DNA of 45,328 nucleotides from Thermoactinomyces intermedius (GTDB lineage Bacteria > Bacillota > Bacilli > Thermoactinomycetales > Thermoactinomycetaceae), in NCBI RefSeq assembly GCF_016055025.1, contig NZ_JAECVW010000014.1; one strand, written 5' to 3'. Every line of letters starts with the position of its first letter. Positions within the stretch are counted from its first letter, which is position 1. Shown in pieces: positions 7,707 to 16,212 of this stretch. The translations under genes and the position numbers were made by a program. The notes below the pieces were generated by a model that worked only from the letters and a program-made list of their open reading frames with translations, ran no database searches and was not told where the DNA came from.

Positions 7707-9965
7707 TTGGCGAAAATGCGTGTATATGAATACGCGAAAAAAGTGAATAAGAGTAGTAAAGAAATATTGCACAGTCTGAAAGACTTAGGCATTCAAGTGA
7801 GTAACCATATGAGTGTGTTGGATGAAGGAATGATACAAAAATTGGATCAACGTTTAAATCAACAAGAAAAACCTGCAAAAGATCAAGACCGTCCGCAAAG
7901 CGAAGAAAACAAGAAAGCACCGTCCAACGGAAATCATCGGAATAAACAAGAATCTTCCGCCCACAACAAAAAGCGTGCCTCTTCCGGACCAAACCGCAAC
8001 AGCCAACGGAATCAGGCCGCCCGCGGGCAGGAAGAGCGCAAAGCAAACCATGAGACAAGCCAGCAGGAGAAGCGTCAACGCAAAGGAAAGAAAGGAAAGG
8101 CTTTCCAGAAAGGAAAAGACGGTGCCCGCCGGGACCATGTAAATCGGAAAGGAAAAGGCCGTCAAAAAGGTGAGAAAAAGAAAGAGGCCAAAGAAAAACA
8201 GGCTCCGGTACTGCCAAAGGAAATCACCGTTTCCGGTCCCATGACCGTTGGGGATTTTGCCAAGCTGTTGCGCAGGGAATCTTCCGCTGTCATTAAAAAA
8301 TTGATCACGCTTGGAATCATGGCCACCATCAATCAGGAAATTGATGTGGAAACGATGGCCATCCTGGCAGAAGAATTTGACGTCACCATCCATGTCAAAG
8401 AAGAAGTGGATGAAAGCAACTTTGAAGAGATCGAAGAAACGGACGCACCGGAGGATTTGCTTGAACGCCCGCCGGTGGTTACGATCATGGGACACGTGGA
8501 CCATGGAAAAACCACGCTGCTTGACAAAATCCGCCAAAGTAAAATCACGGAAGAAGAGGCCGGGGGAATCACACAACACATCGGTGCCTATCAGATCGAG
8601 GCCAATGACAAAAAAATCACCTTTTTGGATACGCCGGGGCATGCTGCATTCACCACCATGCGTGCACGGGGAGCCCAAGTGACGGATATCACGATTTTGG
8701 TGGTCGCCGCCGATGACGGAGTCATGCCGCAAACGGTCGAAGCCATCAACCATGCCAAAGCAGCCGATGTCCCGATTATTGTTGCCGTCAACAAGATGGA
8801 TAAGCCCGAGGCAAATCCGGACCGGGTGAAACAACAATTGACCGAATACGGATTGGTTCCGGAAGAATGGGGCGGGGACACCATCTTTGTCCCGGTATCG
8901 GCCTTGACGGGAGACGGCATTGACGAATTGCTGGAAATGATTCTGTTGGTGGCCGAAGTTCAGGAACTGAAAGCCAATCCGGATAAACGCGCCCGCGGGG
9001 TGGTCATTGAGGCGGAACTGGACAAAGGCCGCGGAGCTGTCGCCACCGTGCTGGTGCAAAACGGTACGCTCCATGTCGGAGATCCGGTGGTGGCCGGAAA
9101 TTACTTCGGGAAAATCCGTGCCATGATCAACGATCAAGGGCGTCGCGTCAAAACGGCACCGCCATCGACACCGGTCGAAATTTTGGGGCTTTCCGATGTG
9201 CCGAATGCCGGCGATGCGTTCATGGTGTTTGAGGATGAGAAAAAAGCGCGTTCCATCGCCGAGAGACGCCAGACGAGACAAAAAGAACAAGAACGCGGAG
9301 CCCATTCCCGCGTATCGCTGGATGATTTGTTCAAACAAATTAAAGAAGGCGAAGTCAAAGAATTAAATGTTATTATTAAAGCAGACGTCCATGGTTCTGC
9401 AGAAGCCATGAAACATTCGCTTGAAAAAATCGATGTCGAAGGCGCACGCGTAAAAATCATCCATGCGGCGGTCGGAGCCATCACGGAATCAGACATCATT
9501 TTGGCTTCTGCCTCCAATGCCATTGTGATCGGGTTTAATGTCCGTCCCGAACCCAATGCCCGGGAGATGGCCAAACAGGAGAAAGTGGACATCCGTTTGC
9601 ACCGGGTCATTTATAAAGCGATTGAGGAAATCGAAGCGGCCATGAAAGGTCTCTTGGATCCTGAATATGAAGAGGTCATGGCAGGCATTGCCGAAGTCCG
9701 CCAAATCTTTAAAGTCTCCCGGATCGGAACCATTGCCGGTTGTTATGTCACCGAAGGAAAAGTGGTTCGTGACGGAAAAGCCCGGGTGATTCGTGACGGC
9801 GTCGTGATCCATGAAGGCGAAATTGACACACTGAAACGTTACAAAGATGATGCCAAAGAAGTGGCACAAGGGTATGAATGCGGGATTACCTTGCAAAACT
9901 ATAATGACATCAAAGAAGGAGACCAAATCGAAGTTTACACCATCCAGGAAGTGGAGCGGAAGTAA
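7707..9965 (+). CDS. infB: Translation initiation factor IF-2
   Basis: GTPase that delivers fMet-tRNA to the 30S subunit and promotes subunit joining. The product of 752 residues has an N-terminal helical domain (1-50), a basic, low-complexity linker rich in Lys, Gln and Arg (about 50-170), a second IF2-N domain, the G domain with GHVDHGKT at 262-269, then DTPGHAAF and NKMD, and the C-terminal barrel domains that bind initiator tRNA. TTG 7707 was preferred to ATG 7701: it gives the MAKMRVYEYAKK start known from Bacillus and good spacing to GGGGGTG. Internal secondary starts, known for IF2 in Bacillus, were not resolved here. Confidence 0.97.
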   Translation: MAKMRVYEYAKKVNKSSKEILHSLKDLGIQVSNHMSVLDEGMIQKLDQRLNQQEKPAKDQDRPQSEENKKAPSNGNHRNKQESSAHNKKRASSGPNRNSQRNQAARGQEERKANHETSQQEKRQRKGKKGKAFQKGKDGARRDHVNRKGKGRQKGEKKKEAKEKQAPVLPKEITVSGPMTVGDFAKLLRRESSAVIKKLITLGIMATINQEIDVETMAILAEEFDVTIHVKEEVDESNFEEIEETDAPEDLLERPPVVTIMGHVDHGKTTLLDKIRQSKITEEEAGGITQHIGAYQIEANDKKITFLDTPGHAAFTTMRARGAQVTDITILVVAADDGVMPQTVEAINHAKAADVPIIVAVNKMDKPEANPDRVKQQLTEYGLVPEEWGGDTIFVPVSALTGDGIDELLEMILLVAEVQELKANPDKRARGVVIEAELDKGRGAVATVLVQNGTLHVGDPVVAGNYFGKIRAMINDQGRRVKTAPPSTPVEILGLSDVPNAGDAFMVFEDEKKARSIAERRQTRQKEQERGAHSRVSLDDLFKQIKEGEVKELNVIIKADVHGSAEAMKHSLEKIDVEGARVKIIHAAVGAITESDIILASASNAIVIGFNVRPEPNAREMAKQEKVDIRLHRVIYKAIEEIEAAMKGLLDPEYEEVMAGIAEVRQIFKVSRIGTIAGCYVTEGKVVRDGKARVIRDGVVIHEGEIDTLKRYKDDAKEVAQGYECGITLQNYNDIKEGDQIEVYTIQEVERK

Positions 9966-9966
9966 C

Positions 9967-10245
9967 GTGCACATCGGTGTACTGGAGTTTAAGGGGCGGG
10001 TGATCGCCTCTTTCTCCCTCAAAGACAAACGCAGGGTGATTCAAAGCGTCCAGGCAAAAATCAGGAACCGGTTTAACCTTTCCATTGCAGAAGTGGCGGA
10101 TCAAGACGATCGTCAGTTTGTTTCTCTTGCAGTCGTCGGGGTCGGAAGCAACCGGATGGTGGTGGAAAAAGAACTGGAACAAGCCCTTCGGCTGCTTGAA
10201 CAAACGGATGGTTTGGAGATCATTGCGGCAGATATCACATTTTAG
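9967..10245 (+). CDS. ylxP: YlxP-like protein (DUF503)
   Basis: Short conserved protein of the DUF503 family; B. subtilis YlxP has been linked to ribosome assembly, but its biochemical role is not firmly set. The 92-residue product shows the family pattern: HIGVLEFKGRVIASFSLKDKRRVIQS at the N-terminus, a NLSIAEVADQD segment, and a helical second half ending GLEIIAADI. GTG 9967 starts one base after the infB stop codon, with GGAG upstream. Longer in-frame extensions lie inside infB and have no family match. Confidence 0.9.
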   Translation: MHIGVLEFKGRVIASFSLKDKRRVIQSVQAKIRNRFNLSIAEVADQDDRQFVSLAVVGVGSNRMVVEKELEQALRLLEQTDGLEIIAADITF

Positions 10246-10266
10246 GTTGACGAGGAGGTTTGGTCC

Positions 10267-10626
10267 GTGGCACGGATACGTATCAGTCGTGTGGGCGAAC
10301 AGATCAAGAAGGAGTTAAGCCAACTTATCCAGCAAGAGTTAAAAGATCCCCGCATCGGATTTGTGACGGTGACCGGCGTCGAAATGAGCGGAGATCTGCA
10401 AATTGCCAAAGTATACATCAGCGTGATGGGAAACGAGGAGCAAAAACAAGAAACTTTGGCCGGACTGGAAAAAGCCAAAGGATACCTTCGTTCTGAAATC
10501 GGGCATCGTGTTTCGTTGCGTCATGTCCCCGAACTCATTTTTTCGATTGATCAATCCCTTGATTACAGTGAAAACATTGAACGTCTGCTGCGGGATGTTC
10601 ATGCACGGGAGAATGAGGAACAATGA
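10267..10626 (+). CDS. rbfA: Ribosome-binding factor A
   Basis: Binds the 30S subunit late in assembly near helix 1 of 16S rRNA and is needed for maturation, especially in the cold. The single KH-like domain is clear: RISRVGEQIKKELSQLIQ, DPRIGFVTVTGVEMSGDL, AKVYISVMG and LRHVPELIFSIDQSLD. The 119-residue length is normal. The start is GTG 10267, with GAGGAGGT eight bases upstream. The stop codon overlaps the nrnA start as ATGA, so the two are coupled. Confidence 0.95.
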   Translation: MARIRISRVGEQIKKELSQLIQQELKDPRIGFVTVTGVEMSGDLQIAKVYISVMGNEEQKQETLAGLEKAKGYLRSEIGHRVSLRHVPELIFSIDQSLDYSENIERLLRDVHARENEEQ

Positions 10627-11600
10627 GCCGTTTTGATGAGCTGCTTGCTTTTTTGGAAAAGGCCGACCAAATTTTGGTGGTATCCCATCTTCACCCGGAT
10701 GGGGATGCGATCAGTTCCACCTTGGCGATGGGTTATCTGTTAAAACAATCCGGCAAGCAAGTGACGATGGTCAACGAAAACCCGGTTCCCCGGAAATTTT
10801 CTTTTCTGCCCGGAGTGGAAGAGATTCAGCCGGTGGAACAAGTTTCCGGCACCTTTCAATATGTGATTGCTTTGGATTGCGCCGACAAAGAGCGGATGGG
10901 CGCCTGCCGTTTCCTGATCCGGGATGATGCGGTGATTGTCAACCTGGACCATCATGCGACCAATGACCGGTTTGGGGATATCAACATTGTGGTTCCGGAA
11001 GCGGCGGCAACCGTGGAAATCATTTTTGATTGGGCGGAAGAAAACCATTTCCCCATTGGTGAACCGCTGGCGGCATGCCTTTACACCGGTTTGTTGACGG
11101 ACACGGGGGGATTCCGCTATTCCAACACTTCCCCGAAAGTGTTGAGACAAGCTGCAAGGTTGGTGGAGACCGGCATCGAAGCGCACAAAATTGCCGACCG
11201 GGCTTTGGAAACCGTGACCATGGAACAGTTAAAATTGCTGCAAGGCGCTTTATCCACCTTGCAAAAATCAGACGACGGACTCATTGCCTGGATGTTTTTA
11301 AGCAAAGAGGAAATGGAAAAAGTGGCGGTTTCGCACGAAGCTTTGGATGGCATCGTCAATTATGCGCGGAATATTTACGGGGTGGATGTCGGCATTTTGT
11401 ACCGGGAAGAGAATGACGGAACCGTCAAAGTCAGTTTCCGTTCCAGAGAACAGGTCGATGTGGGCCAGGTGGCCAAGGCATTTGGCGGAGGCGGCCATGC
11501 CCGTGCGGCGGGATGCAGCATGCGCGGGACGCTTCGCGAAGTCCACGAGCGCGTGTTCAAAGCAGTTCAGTCCAGATTGAAGCAGGAGTGTGAAGTGTAA
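10623..11600 (+). CDS. nrnA: Bifunctional oligoribonuclease / pAp phosphatase NrnA
   Basis: DHH-family phosphoesterase that degrades very short RNAs and hydrolyses 3'-phosphoadenosine 5'-phosphate. Metal-binding residues are visible: HPDGD with His24, Asp26 and Asp28, then Asp85 in LDCAD, and the DHH triad at 109-111. The C-terminal DHHA1 domain carries the substrate-binding GGGGHARAAG at 288-297. At 325 residues it is the normal size. In B. subtilis nrnA is elsewhere, but placement between rbfA and truB is common in other Firmicutes. It overlaps rbfA by four bases and abuts truB. Confidence 0.94.
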   Translation: MSRFDELLAFLEKADQILVVSHLHPDGDAISSTLAMGYLLKQSGKQVTMVNENPVPRKFSFLPGVEEIQPVEQVSGTFQYVIALDCADKERMGACRFLIRDDAVIVNLDHHATNDRFGDINIVVPEAAATVEIIFDWAEENHFPIGEPLAACLYTGLLTDTGGFRYSNTSPKVLRQAARLVETGIEAHKIADRALETVTMEQLKLLQGALSTLQKSDDGLIAWMFLSKEEMEKVAVSHEALDGIVNYARNIYGVDVGILYREENDGTVKVSFRSREQVDVGQVAKAFGGGGHARAAGCSMRGTLREVHERVFKAVQSRLKQECEV

Positions 11601-12515
11601 ATGGGATGCCATGGGATTTTGCCCGTTTTTAAACCGAAAAACTATACATCCCATGATATCGTCGCCATCGTCCGCCGCTTGACAAAGCAAAAAAAGGCTG
11701 GTCATACAGGCACGCTGGATCCGGAAGTGGAAGGCGTGCTCCCTGTTTGTTTGGGACAAGCCACCCGGTTGGTGGAATATTTGCAGGACCGCCCCAAACG
11801 TTATCAAGGAACCTTGAAATTGGGGATTGCCACCGAAACGGAAGATCAGACCGGCGCCGTCATCGCGCAGGCCGAACGGGTGGAACCGGTGGAGCCGGCA
11901 CAAGTGGAGGAGGTTTTCTCCCGGTTTGTCGGGGAAATAACGCAGGTTCCGCCCATGTATTCGGCCGTGAAAGTGAACGGACGCCGTTTATATGAATGGG
12001 CCCGCGAAGGAAAGGAGATCGACCGGCCGAAAAGGAAGGTCCACATTTATGAATTGAAACAGACGGGCATGACGCCGGGGGAATATCCGGAAATCCATTT
12101 TGAAGTTCTTTGTTCCAAAGGGACTTATATCCGCACCTTGTGTGTGGATATCGGAAAAGCTTTGGGGTATCCGGCGCATATGGCTTCTCTGGTGCGGGTG
12201 CAAAGCGGTCCGTTTCATCTGGAGGATTGTTACACGCTGGATGAGTTGAAGCAAATCGGGGAACAAGAGGCTTGGGAAAAGCATGTCATCCGGTTGGATG
12301 AGGGGATTTCGTTCATGCCCGGCATGATGGTGAATCATGAAGATCTTCGAAAAGTTTATGATGGTTGGAAAATAGAGATTCCTGTTGATGATCAATTGTT
12401 CAATGAGAATCAACTGGTTCGCGTGTATACGGATGCCGGTGTTTTCTGCGCCGTGTACCGGGTGATTGAAAAGGGCTTGGCGAAACCAGAAAAAGTATTT
12501 CGGGATGTGGAGTAG
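11601..12515 (+). CDS. truB: tRNA pseudouridine-55 synthase TruB
   Basis: Converts U55 to pseudouridine in the T loop of tRNAs. The catalytic motif GHTGTLDPEVEGVLP is present at 34-48, with the nucleophile Asp40. It departs slightly from the commonest LDPLATGVLP form. Other TruB landmarks are KPKNYTSHDIV near the N-terminus, PPMYSAVKVNGRRLYEWAR in the middle and SKGTYIRTLCVDIG. The 304-residue length is usual. It starts directly after the nrnA stop codon and is abutted in turn by ribF. Confidence 0.95.
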   Translation: MGCHGILPVFKPKNYTSHDIVAIVRRLTKQKKAGHTGTLDPEVEGVLPVCLGQATRLVEYLQDRPKRYQGTLKLGIATETEDQTGAVIAQAERVEPVEPAQVEEVFSRFVGEITQVPPMYSAVKVNGRRLYEWAREGKEIDRPKRKVHIYELKQTGMTPGEYPEIHFEVLCSKGTYIRTLCVDIGKALGYPAHMASLVRVQSGPFHLEDCYTLDELKQIGEQEAWEKHVIRLDEGISFMPGMMVNHEDLRKVYDGWKIEIPVDDQLFNENQLVRVYTDAGVFCAVYRVIEKGLAKPEKVFRDVE

Positions 12516-13460
12516 ATGGAAACGATACATTTAACCTATCCGATGATCGATCAACCAACCGATCAGGAACCGATTTCATTGGCGATTGGTTTTTTTGACG
12601 GTGTCCACTTGGGGCATCAAGCCGTGATCCGAAAGGCGATGGATTTGGCCCGGGAACTGAAGGCGGTTCCGGCGGTCATGACTTTTGATCCGCATCCACG
12701 GGAAGTGTTGGGGCAAGAGGCGATTCACCGTTATCTGACCCCGTTTCCGGACAAATTGGAGCAGTTTGCCCGTTTGGGGGTCAGGAAAGTTTATGTTGTC
12801 CGGTTTGACCGGAATTTCGCCTCTTTGTCAAAAGAAGAATTTGTGACCGACATTTTATTGCCGCTTGGTGTCAAAGGCGTGGTGACAGGGTACAATTTTA
12901 CGTTTGGACACAAAGCGGAGGGGAAAGCAGAAGATCTGACCGAACTGGGAAAAGGGCATTTCGTCACCGAAATCGTCTCTTTGATCCAACAGGATCAGGG
13001 AGTGATCAGCAGCACCAGATTGCGGCGGGCGTTGGCCGAAGGGGATGTCAAAACCGCCCGGGACATCCTGGGGCGCCCGTATTCGTTGGAAGGAGAGGTG
13101 GTCCAGGGAGATCAACGGGGGAGGTTGATGGGGTTTCCCACGGCCAATCTGGACCTGAAGGCCCCGTATTTTGTTCCCGCCCGCGGCGTCTATGTGGTCA
13201 AAGCAACCATGGATGAGGTTTCTTCCTTTGGCATCATGAATATCGGAGTGCGTCCCACTTTTCGAAGCGATCAACCGAGTGAAAGACTGGAAGTGCACCT
13301 GCTCGGGCAATCCGGCAACTATTACGGCAAGAAATGCAGAGTGGAGTTTTATCATTTCTTGCGCGAAGAGAAAAGGTTTCCGAGCGTGGAGGCGTTGATT
13401 CAGCAGATTGAAAAAGACCGGCAAGAAGCAGAGCAGTGGTTGAAGTTATTTGCACAATAA
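12516..13460 (+). CDS. ribF: Bifunctional riboflavin kinase / FAD synthetase RibF
   Basis: Phosphorylates riboflavin to FMN and adenylates FMN to FAD. The N-terminal nucleotidyltransferase domain shows IGFFDGVHLGHQA with the H-x-G-H motif at 31-34, TFDPHPREVL, and the SSTRLR motif. The C-terminal kinase domain has GRLMGFPTANL, then GVYVVKA and MNIGVRPTF. The 314-residue product is full length. It is the last gene of the tightly packed run from rbfA and starts immediately after the truB stop. No FMN riboswitch precedes it. Confidence 0.96.
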   Translation: METIHLTYPMIDQPTDQEPISLAIGFFDGVHLGHQAVIRKAMDLARELKAVPAVMTFDPHPREVLGQEAIHRYLTPFPDKLEQFARLGVRKVYVVRFDRNFASLSKEEFVTDILLPLGVKGVVTGYNFTFGHKAEGKAEDLTELGKGHFVTEIVSLIQQDQGVISSTRLRRALAEGDVKTARDILGRPYSLEGEVVQGDQRGRLMGFPTANLDLKAPYFVPARGVYVVKATMDEVSSFGIMNIGVRPTFRSDQPSERLEVHLLGQSGNYYGKKCRVEFYHFLREEKRFPSVEALIQQIEKDRQEAEQWLKLFAQ

Positions 13461-13466
13461 GGCTTG

Positions 13467-13495
13467 TTGTACTCATCTTTTTCTTATGGTATACT
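13467..13495 (+). promoter_or_regulatory. Sigma-A promoter of rpsO
   Basis: TTGTAC (13467-13472), a 17-base spacer and TATACT (13490-13495) with an extended -10 TG at 13487-13488. It lies just after the ribF stop, so rpsO can be transcribed independently of the upstream operon. Confidence 0.8.
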
Positions 13496-13507
13496 GATTC
13501 GGTAAAC

Positions 13508-13550
13508 AACCCTGGCTCGGATCACCGATGCCTCGACGGTGTTCTGGGTT
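13508..13550 (+). promoter_or_regulatory. Structured rpsO leader, candidate S15 autoregulatory site
   Basis: An outer stem AACCC/GGGTT (13508-13512 with 13546-13550) encloses an inner stem CACCG/CGGTG (13523-13527 with 13537-13541). The structure ends about 15 bases before the Shine-Dalgarno of rpsO. Ribosomal protein S15 represses its own mRNA through leader structures in several bacterial lineages, including Geobacillus. Whether this fold matches a known class cannot be settled by eye. Confidence 0.5.
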
Positions 13551-13581
13551 ATGGGCGATTGATCAAAAGGAGGATTTATCT

Positions 13582-13851
13582 ATGGCATTAACCAATGAAC
13601 GCAAAAGAGAAATCATCAATGAATTTAAAACACACGATAATGACACGGGTTCCCCCGAAGTGCAAATCGCGATTTTGACTCATCGGATCAATGAGTTAAA
13701 CGAGCACTTAAAAGATCATAAAAAAGATCATCATTCTCGCCGTGGTCTTTTGAAAATGGTTGGTCAACGCCGGAACTTGTTGAACTACTTGAAGAAGAAG
13801 GACATTGTTCGTTATCGTGAACTGATCAAAAAACTCGGATTGCGTCGATAA
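13582..13851 (+). CDS. rpsO: 30S ribosomal protein S15
   Basis: Primary 16S-binding protein of the 30S platform; also contacts 23S helix 34 in the intersubunit bridge. The 89-residue sequence is a textbook S15: a first helix with TNERKREIINEFKTHDND, TGSPEVQIAILTHRINEL, HLKDHKKDHHSRRGL, and the C-terminal helices ending LIKKLGLRR. ATG 13582 follows AAAGGAGG with eight bases between. The longer frame from 13528 reads through the leader hairpin and ribosome-binding site and is not used. It has its own promoter, leader and terminator. Confidence 0.97.
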   Translation: MALTNERKREIINEFKTHDNDTGSPEVQIAILTHRINELNEHLKDHKKDHHSRRGLLKMVGQRRNLLNYLKKKDIVRYRELIKKLGLRR

Positions 13852-13852
13852 G

Positions 13853-13881
13853 AAAAGCGGGGCGGCATGCCCCGCTTTTTT
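13853..13881 (+). terminator. Intrinsic terminator after rpsO
   Basis: Stem AAAAGCGGGGC (13853-13863) with GCCCCGCTTTT (13869-13879), loop GGCAT, then further T's to 13881. Confidence 0.92.
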
Positions 13882-13971
13882 ATCATCTCATCTTTTAAAA
13901 GAGAAGTGGAAGGAACATACTGTAAATGTGGAGAAGTATGCTATATTTGTGTTTTTGAGAGGAGGAAATGA

Positions 13972-16098
13972 TTGAAGATGGAACCACAAACATTTGAGAC
14001 AGATCTGGCTGGACGAAAATTAAAACTGGAAATCGGAAAATATGCCAATCAAGCCAATGGTGCGGTGATGGTGCGATATGGAGACACTTCGGTGCTGGCC
14101 ACCGCGGTTGCATCCAAGGAGCCGAAAGACACGGACTTTTTTCCGCTGACGGTAAACTATGAAGAACGTTTGTATGCGGTCGGGAAAATCCCGGGAGGCT
14201 TTATCAAGCGTGAAGGTCGCCCGAGCGACAAAGCCATTTTGGCTTCCAGGCTCATTGACCGTCCCATTCGCCCGCTGTTTGATGAAGGGTTTCGCAATGA
14301 AGTACAAGTTGTGACCACCGTCATGTCGGTGGATCAGGATTGTTCTTCGGAAATTGCCGCCATGATCGGCGCATCCGTGGCACTTTCCATTTCGGACATT
14401 CCTTTCAAAGGTCCCATCGGAGGCGTGGTGGTTGGCCGGGTTGACGGTCAATTGGTCATTAATCCGACGGTGGAACAAATGGAAAAATCCGATCTGCATC
14501 TGGTGGTGGCCGGTACGAAACACGGGGTGAACATGGTGGAAGCCGGTTCGGATGAAGTGCCGGAAGAAACGATGCTGGAAGCGATTTTGTTCGGCCACGA
14601 AGTGATCAAGGAGCTGGTGGCTTTTCAGGAACAGATCGTGGAAAAAGTGGGACTGCCCAAAATGGAACCCGAGCTGCATCAGATTGATCCAGAATTGGAA
14701 AAACGCGTTCGGGAACTGGCAACCGATTCTTTGATCCAAGCCGTTCAGGTCATTGACAAACAAGAGCGCCAGGATGCGATCGATCAGGTGAAGGAAGAAG
14801 TCTTGGCACAGATGGCCGAAGAACTGACGGAAGAAGAATGGGCCGAGCAAGAAAAAGACATGAATACCGTCCTGGATCAAATCGTGAAAGAAGAAGTGCG
14901 CCGGTTGATTTTGGAAGAGGGCAAACGTCCGGATGGACGGGCTGTCGATGAAATCCGCCCGCTTTCCAGCGAAATTGACGTTCTGCCACGGACACACGGT
15001 TCCGGGTTGTTCAGACGCGGACAAACCCAGGTGTTAAGCGTTTGTACGTTGGGGGCACTCGGCGATGTGCAAATCCTGGATGGTTTGGATTTGGAGGAAT
15101 CCAAACGCTTTATGCATCACTATAATTTCCCTCCGTTCAGCGTTGGTGAAGCAAGACCGATCCGGTCACCGGGACGCCGGGAAATCGGACATGGGGCTTT
15201 GGGGGAAAGAGCACTCGAACCGGTGATTCCTTCCGAAGATGTTTTCCCGTACACCATCCGATTGGTTTCCGAAGTGCTTGAGTCCAACGGTTCCACTTCG
15301 CAAGCGAGTATCTGCGCGTCGACGCTTGCCTTGATGAATGCGGGGGTTCCAATCAAAGCACCCGTGGCAGGCATCGCGATGGGGCTGGTCAAAGAAGAGG
15401 ATAACGTTGTCGTGTTAACCGATATTCAAGGCATGGAAGACCATCTTGGAGATATGGACTTTAAAGTGGCCGGTACACGAAAAGGGGTTACCGCCCTTCA
15501 AATGGATATCAAAATCGAAGACATCGACCGGAACATTCTCCAAAGAGCATTGGAACAAGCGCGGAATGCGAGAATGGTGATCCTGGACAACATGGAAGCC
15601 ACCATCAAGGAACCGCGAAAACAATTGTCCCCATATGCTCCGAAGATTACCACCTTGCGGATTCATCCGGATAAAATCCGTGATGTGATCGGACCGAGCG
15701 GACGGGTCATTAATAAAATCATCGAAGAAACCGGAGTCAAAATCGATATCGAACAAGATGGCCGCATTTACATCGCTTCTCCGGAAACAGAACAAAACGA
15801 ACGGGCGAAAAAAATCATCGAAGATCTGGTCCGTGAAGTGGTGGTCGGCGAAACGTATCTCGGAACGGTCAAACGGATTGAAAAATACGGAGCATTTGTC
15901 GAAATCATTCCGGGCAAAGAAGGACTTGTTCATATCTCTCAACTGGATTTAAACCGGGTCGGAAAAGTCAGCGACGTGGTGAAAGTCGGAGACTCGATCA
16001 TGGTAAAAGTGACGGAGATTGATGATCAAGGCCGAATTAATTTGTCCCGCAAAGCTGTGTTAAAAGATGAAGCAGCGAAGAAAAAAGAAAAAATTTAA
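13972..16098 (+). CDS. pnp: Polyribonucleotide nucleotidyltransferase (PNPase)
   Basis: Phosphorolytic 3'-to-5' exoribonuclease, part of mRNA turnover with RNases Y and J. The 708-residue product contains two RNase PH domains (about 10-145 and 310-540) joined by a helical domain, then KH (LRIHPDKIRDVIGPSGRVI) and S1 (YLGTVKRIEKYGAFVEI) RNA-binding domains. FPPFSVGEARPIRSPGRREI and GDMDFKVAGT are conserved parts of the second, catalytic core. TTG 13972 is preferred because AGGAGG ends six bases upstream; ATG 13978 would shorten it by two residues. A TG-extended TATATT at 13942-13947 is a possible promoter. The gene is bounded by terminators on both sides, so it is a separate transcript. Confidence 0.96.
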   Translation: MKMEPQTFETDLAGRKLKLEIGKYANQANGAVMVRYGDTSVLATAVASKEPKDTDFFPLTVNYEERLYAVGKIPGGFIKREGRPSDKAILASRLIDRPIRPLFDEGFRNEVQVVTTVMSVDQDCSSEIAAMIGASVALSISDIPFKGPIGGVVVGRVDGQLVINPTVEQMEKSDLHLVVAGTKHGVNMVEAGSDEVPEETMLEAILFGHEVIKELVAFQEQIVEKVGLPKMEPELHQIDPELEKRVRELATDSLIQAVQVIDKQERQDAIDQVKEEVLAQMAEELTEEEWAEQEKDMNTVLDQIVKEEVRRLILEEGKRPDGRAVDEIRPLSSEIDVLPRTHGSGLFRRGQTQVLSVCTLGALGDVQILDGLDLEESKRFMHHYNFPPFSVGEARPIRSPGRREIGHGALGERALEPVIPSEDVFPYTIRLVSEVLESNGSTSQASICASTLALMNAGVPIKAPVAGIAMGLVKEEDNVVVLTDIQGMEDHLGDMDFKVAGTRKGVTALQMDIKIEDIDRNILQRALEQARNARMVILDNMEATIKEPRKQLSPYAPKITTLRIHPDKIRDVIGPSGRVINKIIEETGVKIDIEQDGRIYIASPETEQNERAKKIIEDLVREVVVGETYLGTVKRIEKYGAFVEIIPGKEGLVHISQLDLNRVGKVSDVVKVGDSIMVKVTEIDDQGRINLSRKAVLKDEAAKKKEKI

Positions 16099-16102
16099 AG
16101 GA

Positions 16103-16145
16103 AGAGGCAAAGGAAAAGAGTCAGAGCGAATCTGCCTCTTTTTTA
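16103..16145 (+). terminator. Probable intrinsic terminator after pnp
   Basis: AGAGGCA (16103-16109) pairs with TGCCTCT (16133-16139) across a loop that can itself form CAGA/TCTG as an alternative. A run of T's follows, to about 16144. The stem is less compact than the others in the window. Confidence 0.65.
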
Positions 16146-16212
16146 TATTTATATGACGGTCATAGGGAGTTGTCCGGGAGCATATGGTAGGAAGGAAAGG
16201 AGGCGGCAAACA

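Noticed and set aside
7854..9338. Long open frame (494 aa) on the minus strand opposite infB
   Set aside because: It is the antisense shadow of a certain gene; its translation shows no family motif and it has no ribosome-binding site.
14020..15024. Open frame of 334 aa on the minus strand inside pnp
   Set aside because: Shadow of pnp codon bias; composition is odd (many His, Phe, Arg) and no domain is recognisable.
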